This document shows positions 1 through 8,329 of a DNA stretch of 64,000 nucleotides, piece by piece. The DNA is from Roseateles aquatilis (GTDB taxonomy: Bacteria; Pseudomonadota; Gammaproteobacteria; Burkholderiales; Burkholderiaceae_C), in NCBI RefSeq assembly GCF_002205645.1, contig NZ_NIOF01000007.1, positions 62,001 through 126,000 of the forward strand, given 5' to 3'. The position numbers were made by a program, and so were the translations under genes. How positions within the stretch are numbered: the first letter of the stretch is position 1; every line of letters begins with the position of its first letter. The notes beneath the pieces are model-generated. The model was not told the origin of the DNA, searched no databases, and saw only the letters and a program-made list of their open reading frames with translations.

Positions 1-1
1 G

Positions 2-589
<588 letters not shown>

Positions 590-715
590 GCGCCGCACGA
601 TGCGGCGCCGGTCGATCGCCGTTGCGCGCGGCCCTGGGTCGATGCAGGGCGCGGCCGCGCGACGCAATGCCGGGGCGGTACGAACCCGCCCCGGGGTCGG
701 CCCACGTTTCCCCCC

Positions 716-880
716 AAGCCAGCCCAGCCCAGCCCAGTCCAGCCCAGTCCAGTCCAGCCGAGCCGAGCCGAGCCGAGCCGAGCACGGGTCGGGTCGGGTC
801 GGGTCAGGTCAGGTCAGGTCAGGTCAGGTCAGGTCAGGTCAGGTCAGGTCAGGTCAGGTCAGGTCAGGTCAGGTCAGCTC
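716..880. repeat. Pentanucleotide tandem array, about 33 units, drifting in sequence
   Basis: The array fills half of the 328-base gap between two convergent genes. Reading the + strand in 5-base steps from 716 gives AGCCC and AGTCC variants, five AGCCG units (756-780), one AGCAC, four GGGTC units (786-805), then fourteen perfect AGGTC units (806-875) and a decaying AGCTC. Long open frames across it are only a by-product of a stop-free 15-base translation period. Bases 590-715 and 881-917 show no gene or clear signal. The perfect 3' block suggests recent slippage; the mixed 5' block looks older. Confidence 0.95.
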
Positions 881-917
881 GGCCCAGGCCCAGGCCCGGC
901 CCCGGCTCAGCTCAAGG

Positions 918-2729
918 TCACCGCAGGCTGAGCGTCGCGCCCTTCCACTCCGCCGCCTGCCAACGCTGGAACGCGCCCAGCATCGCGGCGTCGCCGGCCT
1001 GACGCTTCGTCTCCAGCGAGTCCAGATCGACTTGCTCGAAGCTCCGCCGATAACGCCCCTCCGCCCGCGCCTCGCGGGCCACCAGCACTTCCCGGCCACC
1101 GGGCACCCAGCCGGCGAACTCCGCGTAGCCCAAGCCCGGCTGCGCCGGTGCGGGCGGCAGCACCGACACCCGCCAGCCCTGCGCGGTCTTGCGCAGCAGC
1201 CACAGCTCGCGCCAACCGTCCGACGGGACCGAGGCAATGGCGATCGCATTGCCCTCGCGGTTGATGCGGGCCGACGCGGTCATCACCAACCCCCAGGCGC
1301 AGTGCCGCAGCAGCGCGCCCTTGCCGTCCTTGGCGCCGGGCCCCACCAGCGTCAGGCAGGTCTCGCCGGGCTGGCCCGGCTGCACGGTCAGGCTCAGCGC
1401 GCCGAGCGTCTGCTCGACCGGTCCCGCCGGCAGCGCCGCCCAGCGCATCGCGTTGCCTCGCATCGCCGCGTCGTTGTAGGCGGGCTGATCGTCCTCCGAC
1501 AGCTCGGCCGGCACGATGCGCGCGAAGGCTTCCAGCGCGCGGCGTGACGCCGCCGACGACGCGTCCACCGACAGCGTGACCGTTGCCGCGCCTTGCGCCG
1601 CTTCGAGCGCAGGCAGCGCTGGCGCTCCACGTGGGGTCGCTGCCGCAGCGGCGGGTAAGTTGACAGTCGCGGTCGCGGTCGCGGTCGCTGTCGGATTCGG
1701 ATTCGGATTCGGATTCGGATTCGGATTCGACGTCGGAATCGCCGAGGTTGCCCGCCCCACGCCCTGGGCACCCGCGCGGCGCGCGCGGATGAACGCCAGG
1801 CTGCTCCACACGCCCGACTGGCGCATCAGCACCCGGTTGCGCCAGTGCGTCGCCAACGCCGGATCCCTCAGGTCGACCTTGTCCAGGACGTCGGCGCGCC
1901 ACTGGTCCCACTGCTCGCGCTGCGGCGGCGTGGCCGCGGGGTCGACGCAGTCGACACGCGTGAGCGCCAATGCGGCGCGCGCCTTCTGTTCCTGCTGGGC
2001 CGCGGGCATGGCGAGCACGCGTCGGAAGGCCTCACCGTCGTAGCAGAACTGCATCGCGCCGGCCTCGCGCTCCAGCGTGCGGAAACGCAGGCCGTAGCGG
2101 GCGGCGACGTCGAGCTGCGCGGCGACCTGCGTCTCGGTCGCCGTGGCGGGCATCACCCCGTCCGGACGCGCCTGCACGCGGGAAGCCCGGTCGGCCAGCC
2201 GCTCCGCCAGCGTGCCCATGGCGTCGAGCGCCTCGGCGCCGCCGGCGCCGTTGATCTGCGCCACGCTCGCCGCCTGCACATAGGCCGCCGCCAGGCCCAG
2301 GCCGAGCGACTCCGCGCCCGGCTGCTGCCGCACCACGCGCAGCGCGGCCAGCAGCGCGTCGGGTTGTGCCGCCGCGCCGTCCAGCGGCAGCAACGCGCTC
2401 TTGCGGACGAAGCCACCGCGCTCACGGCGGTAGTCATAGACCTGGAAGTGATCGGGCCGTTCGCCGCGGATCTCCAATGCCTCGCCGCGCCAAAGCTGGG
2501 CCTGCGCGGGCGCCGAGTCCCTGGCGGCGCCGCGCATCGCGGCGTTGTCCTGCACCACCAGCGCCGTGCGCGCCGGCGTGGCGCCTTCGGTGGCGGCCCG
2601 CTTGATCGGCGGCTTCGGCGCGGCGTCGTCGCCGGCATCCAGGGGGGCGGCGCTCGCCGAATGCACGCACAGCAACTGGACGGCGACCGCCGCCACCGCG
2701 GCGGCCAGAACGAGCTTCATGCGGCACAT
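918..2729 (-). CDS. Exported protein of unknown function with SH3-like N-terminal region
   Basis: The product is 603 residues. The ATG at 2729 is preceded at 6 bases by AAGGAG (2736-2741), which fixes the start; an upstream in-frame extension through the STST-coding repeat is rejected. Residues 1-28 form a Sec signal peptide ending near SASA. Around residues 75-120 a bacterial SH3-like stretch is visible (a LWRGEALEIRG segment, then GGFVRKSALLPL). The middle is alpha-helical, then a low-complexity linker of NP and TA repeats precedes a C-terminal beta-rich half. It lies 119 bases downstream of the SPFH gene on the same strand, so joint transcription and an envelope role are inferred. I do not recognise the family. 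Confidence 0.8.
   Translation of the reverse strand: MCRMKLVLAAAVAAVAVQLLCVHSASAAPLDAGDDAAPKPPIKRAATEGATPARTALVVQDNAAMRGAARDSAPAQAQLWRGEALEIRGERPDHFQVYDYRRERGGFVRKSALLPLDGAAAQPDALLAALRVVRQQPGAESLGLGLAAAYVQAASVAQINGAGGAEALDAMGTLAERLADRASRVQARPDGVMPATATETQVAAQLDVAARYGLRFRTLEREAGAMQFCYDGEAFRRVLAMPAAQQEQKARAALALTRVDCVDPAATPPQREQWDQWRADVLDKVDLRDPALATHWRNRVLMRQSGVWSSLAFIRARRAGAQGVGRATSAIPTSNPNPNPNPNPNPTATATATATVNLPAAAAATPRGAPALPALEAAQGAATVTLSVDASSAASRRALEAFARIVPAELSEDDQPAYNDAAMRGNAMRWAALPAGPVEQTLGALSLTVQPGQPGETCLTLVGPGAKDGKGALLRHCAWGLVMTASARINREGNAIAIASVPSDGWRELWLLRKTAQGWRVSVLPPAPAQPGLGYAEFAGWVPGGREVLVAREARAEGRYRRSFEQVDLDSLETKRQAGDAAMLGAFQRWQAAEWKGATLSLR
1665..1728. repeat. In-frame hexanucleotide repeats inside the SH3-like protein gene
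   Basis: Two adjacent hexanucleotide tracts lie inside the coding region. AGTCGC is followed by three GGTCGC units (1665-1688), and six perfect GGATTC units lie at 1693-1728. On the coding (minus) strand they give an alternating Asn-Pro run and then an alternating Thr-Ala run. Because the unit is 6 bases, copy-number change would lengthen the linker without a frameshift. Confidence 0.95.
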
Positions 2730-2772
2730 GTCGAACTCCTTGTCCGAGGCGTTCATCGAGGGTGAGGGAACG

Positions 2773-2826
2773 GTCGAGGTCGAAGTCGAAGTCGAAGTCG
2801 AAGTCGAAGTCGAAGTCGAAGTCGAG
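2773..2826. repeat. GTCGAA hexanucleotide array in the intercistronic leader
   Basis: Seven perfect GTCGAA units (2779-2820) are bounded by one GTCGAG unit on each side. The array lies between the SPFH gene stop (2849) and the start of the downstream gene (2729), 32 bases from its ribosome-binding site. It is therefore in the untranslated leader of the SH3-like protein gene. Copy-number change would alter spacing between any upstream promoter and the start, not the reading frame. Confidence 0.95.
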
Positions 2827-2848
2827 GCCATCGTCGGCCGTGGGCGCG

Positions 2849-4141
2849 TCATTGCGCGGCGCCTTCCGACGCGGTCTCGCCGCGCTCGTTGCGCGCGCCC
2901 AGCAGCGTCTTGCCGATGAAGCCGCCGTCCGCCGGAGGCGGCGCGATGATGACCTGCACCTTGTCCGACAGCTTGTCGGCCATCGCCTTCTGGATCAGCA
3001 GCGGATGGCGGCTCAGCAGCGCGCCTTCCGCGGCCATCTGGTCGACCGCGACCTTGCCGATGCGCGTCTGGCGATACGCCTCGGCATCGGCCAGCTTCTC
3101 GCGCGCCTTGGCCTCGCCGTCGGCCTCGATGCCGCGCGCCTGCGCGTTGCCCTCGGCCATGCGCACGCGCGCGACGCGCTCCGCCTCCGCCTCCAGTTGC
3201 CGCTGCTCGACCTGGCGCTGCTTGAACGGCAGCACGTGCTTCATCGCCTCCTCCTGTCCGCGCGCGGCGATGACCTGCTCGCGCGCGGCGGCCTCGGCGG
3301 CCGTCTCGCGGCGCACCTTGTCGGCGGCGGCCTCCAGCTCCGTCTGCTTGACCTGCTTTTCCTTCAGCTCCAGCGTGTAGCGCATCTTCTCGCTCGCCAG
3401 CCCCTCGGCCAGCAGGCCTTCCAGGCCCTGGCGGTACTCGGCCGGCAGGTCGACGTTGCCGATGTCCACGCCGCGCAGCACGATGCCGTCGGCGGCCAGC
3501 TTGCGGCGCAGCTCGCCTTCCAGCGCCGCCTGGATCGGGCCGCGCTGGGTCGAGAAGATCTCCCGCACCGTGTGCGTCGCGATCTGGCGATAGACGATGC
3601 CCTGCAGCGCCGGGGCGATCACGTCGGCCTCGATGTCGTCGGGCAGGCTGGTCGCCAGCTGCGCCAGACGCGCCGGATCGACGGTCCAGCGCACCGTCAG
3701 GTCCAGGCCCAGCGACAGCCCTTCGAGCGACTGCAGCGGCGCTTCGCCGTTGGCCCGGGCGAAGCGCGTGGGGTGATAGCTGCGATCCCGCAGCGGCAGG
3801 TCGCGCACGTCGTGCAGGCCGGGGATCACGAGCAGCGAGCCGGTCCGCGCCTCGGCCACGCCGCCGGTGAGCGCGTTGGTCCGCAGGCTGACCTCGCCGC
3901 GCGGCACCTCATGGATCGGCGGGTGCGCCACCAGCAGCGCCACCGCGCCGGCCACCGCCGTCAGGCCCGCCAACCAGGGCAGCGCGCGGAGCAGCCCGCC
4001 GGCGGCGCCCTTCATCGAAGCGCCGATGGGAGCGCCGGTCGGGGCGCCGAAGCCATCGGCGCCGGCGCGCCGCGAGAAGCCAGGCAGCCGAGCCTTCAGC
4101 CGCGCGGCGGCGTTGCGGATCGATTGCAGGCGGTCGTTCAT
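2849..4141 (-). CDS. SPFH/band-7 (prohibitin-like) membrane protein
   Basis: The product is 430 residues. A basic N-terminus is followed by one membrane helix near residues 48-72, then a band-7/SPFH domain (about 75-260), then a long charged coiled-coil rich in Glu, Ala and Arg (about 265-380). This is the standard plan of prohibitin, stomatin and HflK/C-like proteins, which form ring or cage oligomers at the inner membrane and often modulate proteases or lipid domains. The start at 4141 has GGAG six bases upstream. It leads a two-gene unit with the exported SH3-like protein and is divergent from a two-component pair. It is not part of an hflKC operon, and its client is unknown. Confidence 0.85.
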   Translation of the reverse strand: MNDRLQSIRNAAARLKARLPGFSRRAGADGFGAPTGAPIGASMKGAAGGLLRALPWLAGLTAVAGAVALLVAHPPIHEVPRGEVSLRTNALTGGVAEARTGSLLVIPGLHDVRDLPLRDRSYHPTRFARANGEAPLQSLEGLSLGLDLTVRWTVDPARLAQLATSLPDDIEADVIAPALQGIVYRQIATHTVREIFSTQRGPIQAALEGELRRKLAADGIVLRGVDIGNVDLPAEYRQGLEGLLAEGLASEKMRYTLELKEKQVKQTELEAAADKVRRETAAEAAAREQVIAARGQEEAMKHVLPFKQRQVEQRQLEAEAERVARVRMAEGNAQARGIEADGEAKAREKLADAEAYRQTRIGKVAVDQMAAEGALLSRHPLLIQKAMADKLSDKVQVIIAPPPADGGFIGKTLLGARNERGETASEGAAQ

Positions 4142-4234
4142 GAGGTTCTCCAGGGGTCCCGGGATCGGGTGTGTCGATGGCGCTCATGGTCCGGAGACGG
4201 CGCGGAAGCCTCAATGCGGGCGGACGGCGGCTCC

Positions 4235-4309
4235 CTTCACGGTCCGGAAGAAAGCTTCACGGGGTCCCGCGCCCGACGACGCGTCGCGGCGCGCGGCGCT
4301 GTCCATAAT
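4235..4309 (+). promoter_or_regulatory. Direct repeats and -10 box ahead of the OmpR-like regulator
   Basis: CTTCACGG occurs twice, at 4235-4242 and 4255-4262, exactly 20 bases apart (two helical turns). A CATAAT box at 4304-4309 ends 8 bases before the ATG at 4318, leaving no room for a ribosome-binding site, so the transcript is probably leaderless. Direct repeats on one DNA face are typical for OmpR-family regulators, so autoregulation is inferred. Confidence 0.4.
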
Positions 4310-4317
4310 CCGGCGCC

Positions 4318-5028
4318 ATGGTCACCCCCAGAAACAAGGTCGCGGTCATCGAGGACGACCGCCCCACCAGCGAGCAACTCGCCGGATGGATCCGCGCCGC
4401 GCGGCCCGAACTGCAGGTCGACCAGTGGTTCGACCGCGACGCGGCCGAGGCGGCCCTCGCCCGCGAGCAGTACGAGATGGTCGTGCTCGACATCGAGCTC
4501 GGACGCGAGCGGCATGCCGGCGTCGCGTTGATCAACGCCATCAACAAGCTCAACGCGGGCACGCCGGTGCTGGTCGTCTCGGCCATGCCGGCGGCGATCT
4601 ACCGCGGCATCATGAAAGCGCTGGACGCGTGGGACTACCTGCAGAAGACCAGCTTCGACGAGGCCGAGTTCATCGACACCTTCCTCGACATCCTGCGCGC
4701 CGCCCGCGCCCGTGAGCCCGCCGCGCCGGCGCAGGCCGCGCCGGACCCGCTCCGGCTCGACCCGCTTTGGCAGCGCAGCCCGCTGTGGAAGGGCCAGCGC
4801 ATCAACCTGCCGCTGACCGCGCAGCGCATCCTGGCGACGCTGTACCAGCGCGCGCCGCAGGTGGTGTCGTATGAAGAGCTCTACGACGTGGTCAAGAGCG
4901 GCCGCAGGCGGGACAACGTGCGCAAGCATGTGTCGACGCTGCGCGAGGCGTTGAAGGAGGTCGATCCCGCCTTCGACGCCATCGAGAACGTGCCGATGCG
5001 CGGCTTCCGCTGGTCCGGCCCGCGATGA
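4318..5028 (+). CDS. OmpR-like response regulator with divergent receiver
   Basis: The product is 236 residues. The receiver domain keeps the acidic pocket (IEDD), the phospho-acceptor Asp58 in VVLDIELG and Lys110. The usual MP following the aspartate is replaced by ELG, and the loop is longer than usual. A winged-helix DNA-binding domain occupies about residues 145-234 and includes a VRKHVSTLRE recognition-helix region typical of OmpR/PhoB relatives. No Shine-Dalgarno is visible and the -10 box sits 8 bases from the ATG. Only 10 bases separate it from the downstream kinase, which is the obvious partner. Confidence 0.88.
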   Translation: MVTPRNKVAVIEDDRPTSEQLAGWIRAARPELQVDQWFDRDAAEAALAREQYEMVVLDIELGRERHAGVALINAINKLNAGTPVLVVSAMPAAIYRGIMKALDAWDYLQKTSFDEAEFIDTFLDILRAARAREPAAPAQAAPDPLRLDPLWQRSPLWKGQRINLPLTAQRILATLYQRAPQVVSYEELYDVVKSGRRRDNVRKHVSTLREALKEVDPAFDAIENVPMRGFRWSGPR

Positions 5029-5038
5029 AGGCCGGCGC

Positions 5039-7195
5039 ATGAGGCTCGGCCCCGTCGAGCTGCCCGCGCTGACGGTGCCGCGGCTGGGCCTGGCGGCGTT
5101 CCGGCGCCGCGCGGTCGTGCACCTGGCCTTCCTGCTGCTGGCGGCGGCCACCCTGGTGCTGGCGCTGACGGTGCTGACCGACCAGAAGCAGCGCGCCTAC
5201 CAGCGATATGCGCAGGGCTTCCGGCAATCGCTGGCCGAGATCGTCCTGCAGCTGCGCCATCCCAGCGGCCAGCTGGCCCTGCTCAACCCGGGCATGGGCG
5301 CGGGCGACCGCGACGGGCAGGCGCCGGTGCTGCTGCCCTTCGCCGCGATCGACTTCGACGATCAGAACAAGGCCCAGCGCGCCATCGAGATGGCCGGCTG
5401 CGGCCTGCGCTGGCCCGACGGCGCGAGCCTGTGCGCCGCCGTCGGCGCCAACGCCTATGCCGGCGGGTTCCTCTACCTGGTCGGCAGCCTGGAGAGCGGC
5501 CCGCTGATCGGCCGCGAGCATGGCGCGCTGGACCTGGCCGGCGTGCACCGCGCGCGCGTGACGCTGAAGCTGCGTGGCACGACGCAGACCTGGGTCGCGC
5601 CATTCGAAGGCACCGCCGCGCCCAGCGGCGCGCAGCGCGGCCGCCTCACCGGCTTCGTCGGCGAAGGCCCGCAGTTGCCCGGCAAGGCGCGACCGGTGCG
5701 CGAGTTCCGCGGCTGGCTCTGGCGCGAGGGCCCGTGCGGCGAGGCGGCCTCCGGGCCGGACTGCGCGCGGCGCACCTTCTATTCGATCCGCCTGCCGGTG
5801 GAGGCCTTCCAGGCGGCGCTCTTCGAGAAGCGCCAGCCCGTCTGGCCGCCCGCGGACCTGGACCAGGCGCGCGTGCGCGTCGAGCTGCTGGGCCCTTCCC
5901 CGGAAGGCTCGGCACCGCCGGTGCTCTTCGACAGCGCCAGGCCGGGCGCGTCGCTGGCGCTGTCGCTGGACCGCATCGGCGCGGCGCTGCAACCCGGCGA
6001 GACACTGCGCATCGAGAAGTCCGGGCCGCGTCCGCAGACCATCGCGGAGCGCCGCGGGCCGGAGCTCTCGGAGCGCGCGCTGCCCTGGTTGATCCACGTG
6101 ATCCGGCGACTGCCGGTCGAGGGCTTCGGCGGCGAGACCGATGGCAAGACCGGCGGGCGGGGCTCGGCGGAGGTCCGCTGGCTGGACGCCGCCGACGAGG
6201 TCGCCACGCCCACGGGCCGCTACCGGCTGGTGCTGCGCGGCGACCTGCGCAGCCTGGATCGTCAGCTGGCGCTCGAGGCCCGGCCGCTCGCGTTGCTGGC
6301 GACGGCGATGCTGGCCGCCGTGGCGGTGGCGTGGCTGATGGTGGAGCTCGGCCTGATCCGCGGCATCGCGGTGCTGACCAAACGCGCGGCGGCGGTCTCG
6401 TACAACATGCAGGACGCGCGCGCCGAGCAGCGCATCGGGGAGCTCGACGTGACCGACCTGCGCGGCCGCGACGAGCTGGGCATCCTGGCCGGCAGCCTGG
6501 CCGACGCGCTGCAACGCGTGAAGGACGGGCTGCGCCGCGAGCAACTGCGGGCCGAGCGCGAGCGCGAGATGTGGCACGCCGTCGGCCACGAGATCATGTC
6601 GCCGCTGCAGTCCCTGATGCTGCTGCATGGCGGCGCCGACGACCCCAGCCACCGCTACGTCCAGCGCATGCAGCAGGCGGTGAAGGTGCTCTACGGCAGC
6701 GCGCCGCCGAGCGAGGCGCTGGCCTCGGCCAACCTGCATCCGGAGGTGCTGGATCTGGCCGCGTTCTGCCGCGAGGTCGCGGCCAACGCGCATTACGCCG
6801 GCATCGCCGACGTGAGCTTGCGCACCACGCTGCCCGAGCCGCTGCCGGTGCGCGCGGAGGCCTATGCGCTGGAGGACGCCGTCACGCACGTGCTGCGCAA
6901 CGCCGACCGCTACCGGCCCGTGGGCACGCCCATTGCTCTGACCCTGGAAGCCGGCGAGCCCGGCGCGGTGCTGCTGCGCATCCACAACCAGGGGCCGGCC
7001 ATCGATCCGGCGATGCTGGACAGGATCTTCGAGTACGGCGTCTCCGATGTCGCGCCCGAGGCCTCCGGCGAGCGCCGGGGCCAGGGCCTGTTCGTGGCCA
7101 AGACCTACCTGGCGAAGATGGACGGCGGCATCCGCGCGTTCAACGTGCCGGACGGCGTGGTGTTCGAGATGACCTTGCGTCTCGTCGCCGCCTGA
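5039..7195 (+). CDS. Sensor histidine kinase with large periplasmic domain
   Basis: The product is 718 residues. One membrane helix lies near residues 25-46 and a second near 417-440, enclosing an unusually large periplasmic region of about 370 residues that I cannot assign to a known sensor family. A HAMP-like segment follows. The H-box reads GHEIMSPLQ (His about 517), an N-box has LRNADRY, and the ATPase closes with a GQGLFVAK G-box. The H-box carries M where most kinases have R or K, and the helix between H- and N-boxes is short. It follows the OmpR-like regulator by 10 bases, so the two form a two-component system. The signal is unknown. Confidence 0.88.
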   Translation: MRLGPVELPALTVPRLGLAAFRRRAVVHLAFLLLAAATLVLALTVLTDQKQRAYQRYAQGFRQSLAEIVLQLRHPSGQLALLNPGMGAGDRDGQAPVLLPFAAIDFDDQNKAQRAIEMAGCGLRWPDGASLCAAVGANAYAGGFLYLVGSLESGPLIGREHGALDLAGVHRARVTLKLRGTTQTWVAPFEGTAAPSGAQRGRLTGFVGEGPQLPGKARPVREFRGWLWREGPCGEAASGPDCARRTFYSIRLPVEAFQAALFEKRQPVWPPADLDQARVRVELLGPSPEGSAPPVLFDSARPGASLALSLDRIGAALQPGETLRIEKSGPRPQTIAERRGPELSERALPWLIHVIRRLPVEGFGGETDGKTGGRGSAEVRWLDAADEVATPTGRYRLVLRGDLRSLDRQLALEARPLALLATAMLAAVAVAWLMVELGLIRGIAVLTKRAAAVSYNMQDARAEQRIGELDVTDLRGRDELGILAGSLADALQRVKDGLRREQLRAEREREMWHAVGHEIMSPLQSLMLLHGGADDPSHRYVQRMQQAVKVLYGSAPPSEALASANLHPEVLDLAAFCREVAANAHYAGIADVSLRTTLPEPLPVRAEAYALEDAVTHVLRNADRYRPVGTPIALTLEAGEPGAVLLRIHNQGPAIDPAMLDRIFEYGVSDVAPEASGERRGQGLFVAKTYLAKMDGGIRAFNVPDGVVFEMTLRLVAA

Positions 7196-7250
7196 GGCCG
7201 TCCCGGGGGAGCATCGGCCCCACCTGCTGTCGCGATTGAAAGGAGTCCCC

Positions 7251-7589
7251 ATGCCATTGAATCCCCATTACGCCCTGACCGAGCCGATCCGGGACGCCGT
7301 CGACACGCTGTCGGTGGAAGGACCGGTACTGGTCGAGTTCGGCGCGCCGTGGTGCCCGCATTGCATCAACGCGCAGCCGCTGCTGGAGCAGGCCTTCGAC
7401 GGCGGGCACGAGAACGTGCGCCACATCAAGGTCGAGGACGGCAAGGGCCAGGCGCTGGGCCGGTCGTTCAAGGTCAAGCTGTGGCCGACGCTGATCTTCA
7501 TGCGCGGCGGCCAGGAAGTGGCCCGGCTGGTCAGGCCCACCAGCGCCACGGACATCCGCGACGCCTTGCTGCGCATCGACGACGCTTGA
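7251..7589 (+). CDS. Thioredoxin-family protein
   Basis: The product is 112 residues with a single thioredoxin fold. The active site is WCPHC (Cys35/Cys38), as in DsbA- or glutaredoxin-like members rather than the WCGPC of classical thioredoxin. A cis-Pro region follows (KLWPTLIFM). No signal peptide is present, so it is probably cytoplasmic. AAGGAG at 7240-7245 sets the start at 7251; a TTG 15 bases upstream overlaps that site and is rejected. The gene is 16 bases ahead of the esterase gene. The substrate is unknown, and a role as a thiol reductase is the default inference. Confidence 0.88.
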   Translation: MPLNPHYALTEPIRDAVDTLSVEGPVLVEFGAPWCPHCINAQPLLEQAFDGGHENVRHIKVEDGKGQALGRSFKVKLWPTLIFMRGGQEVARLVRPTSATDIRDALLRIDDA

Positions 7590-7605
7590 TCGACAATCCC
7601 GCCCC

Positions 7606-8307
7606 ATGACTCAAGCCCATGTGCTGCTGCCCCAGGACGGGCCGCCCGATCTGATGTTCGTGCTACTGCACGGTGCCGGCGCCGACGGCCAGCAGATGCG
7701 CCCACTGGCCGAGGCGCTGCATCGCCAGTACCCGCGCGCGGCGTTGGTGCTGCCCGACGGCTTCGAGGCCCATGACGCCGTGCCGGGCGGCGGCGCGGGC
7801 TTCCAGTGGTTCTCCGAGCAGGGCGACGACACGCTGCGCGCGCTGCGCCTGGCGGCCGCGGTGCCGTCGTTGATCGCGATGGTGCGCGGCTTGGCGGACC
7901 GGTTCGACCTGGCGTGGGAGCGGGTCGCGCTGGGCGGCTTCTCGCAGGGCGCGATCCTGGCGCTGGAGGCGCTCCAGCAGGAGGAGGCGCTGGCCGGGCG
8001 CGTGCTGGCCTTCGCAGGCGCGTATGCGTACTGGCCACAACACGCGCCCAAGGACGTGAGCATCCACCTGCTGCATGGCAAGGACGATGCTGAGCTGCCT
8101 TATGCGCCGCTGCTGAATGCGGCGCGCGAGCTGATGGCGCTGGGCGCCGACATCACCGCGGACGTGCTGCCGCATGTCGGGCATGAGCTGCATCCGCAGT
8201 TGATCGAGCGCGCGATGGAGCAGCTGCGGACGTTCATCCCGGCGCGTCTGTGGCGGGAAGCCGTTTTGACGGCCGCCGAGCAGGACAAATCCGACCCCCG
8301 CCACTGA
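7606..8307 (+). CDS. ypfH: YpfH-like alpha/beta-hydrolase esterase
   Basis: The product is 233 residues, the normal length for the YpfH/phospholipase-carboxylesterase family. The oxyanion loop is LLHGAGADG, the nucleophile elbow is GFSQG (Ser113), the acid lies in HGKDD (about 160) and the catalytic His is in GHEL (about 193). Such enzymes hydrolyse short acyl esters in the cytoplasm; the physiological substrate is unknown. A GACAAT box at 7592-7597 stands 8 bases before the ATG with no ribosome-binding site, suggesting a leaderless transcript. The gene also follows the thioredoxin-like gene closely. The symbol is by family resemblance to E. coli YpfH. Confidence 0.85.
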   Translation: MTQAHVLLPQDGPPDLMFVLLHGAGADGQQMRPLAEALHRQYPRAALVLPDGFEAHDAVPGGGAGFQWFSEQGDDTLRALRLAAAVPSLIAMVRGLADRFDLAWERVALGGFSQGAILALEALQQEEALAGRVLAFAGAYAYWPQHAPKDVSIHLLHGKDDAELPYAPLLNAARELMALGADITADVLPHVGHELHPQLIERAMEQLRTFIPARLWREAVLTAAEQDKSDPRH

Positions 8308-8329
8308 GCGCGGGAAGCGCCTCTTCCCT

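Noticed and set aside
716-880. CRISPR array
   Set aside because: The 5-base units have no spacers of 25-40 bases and no cas genes are present.
4892-7252. A 786-codon open frame on the - strand
   Set aside because: It is the antisense of the histidine kinase at 5039, which has H-, N- and G-boxes.
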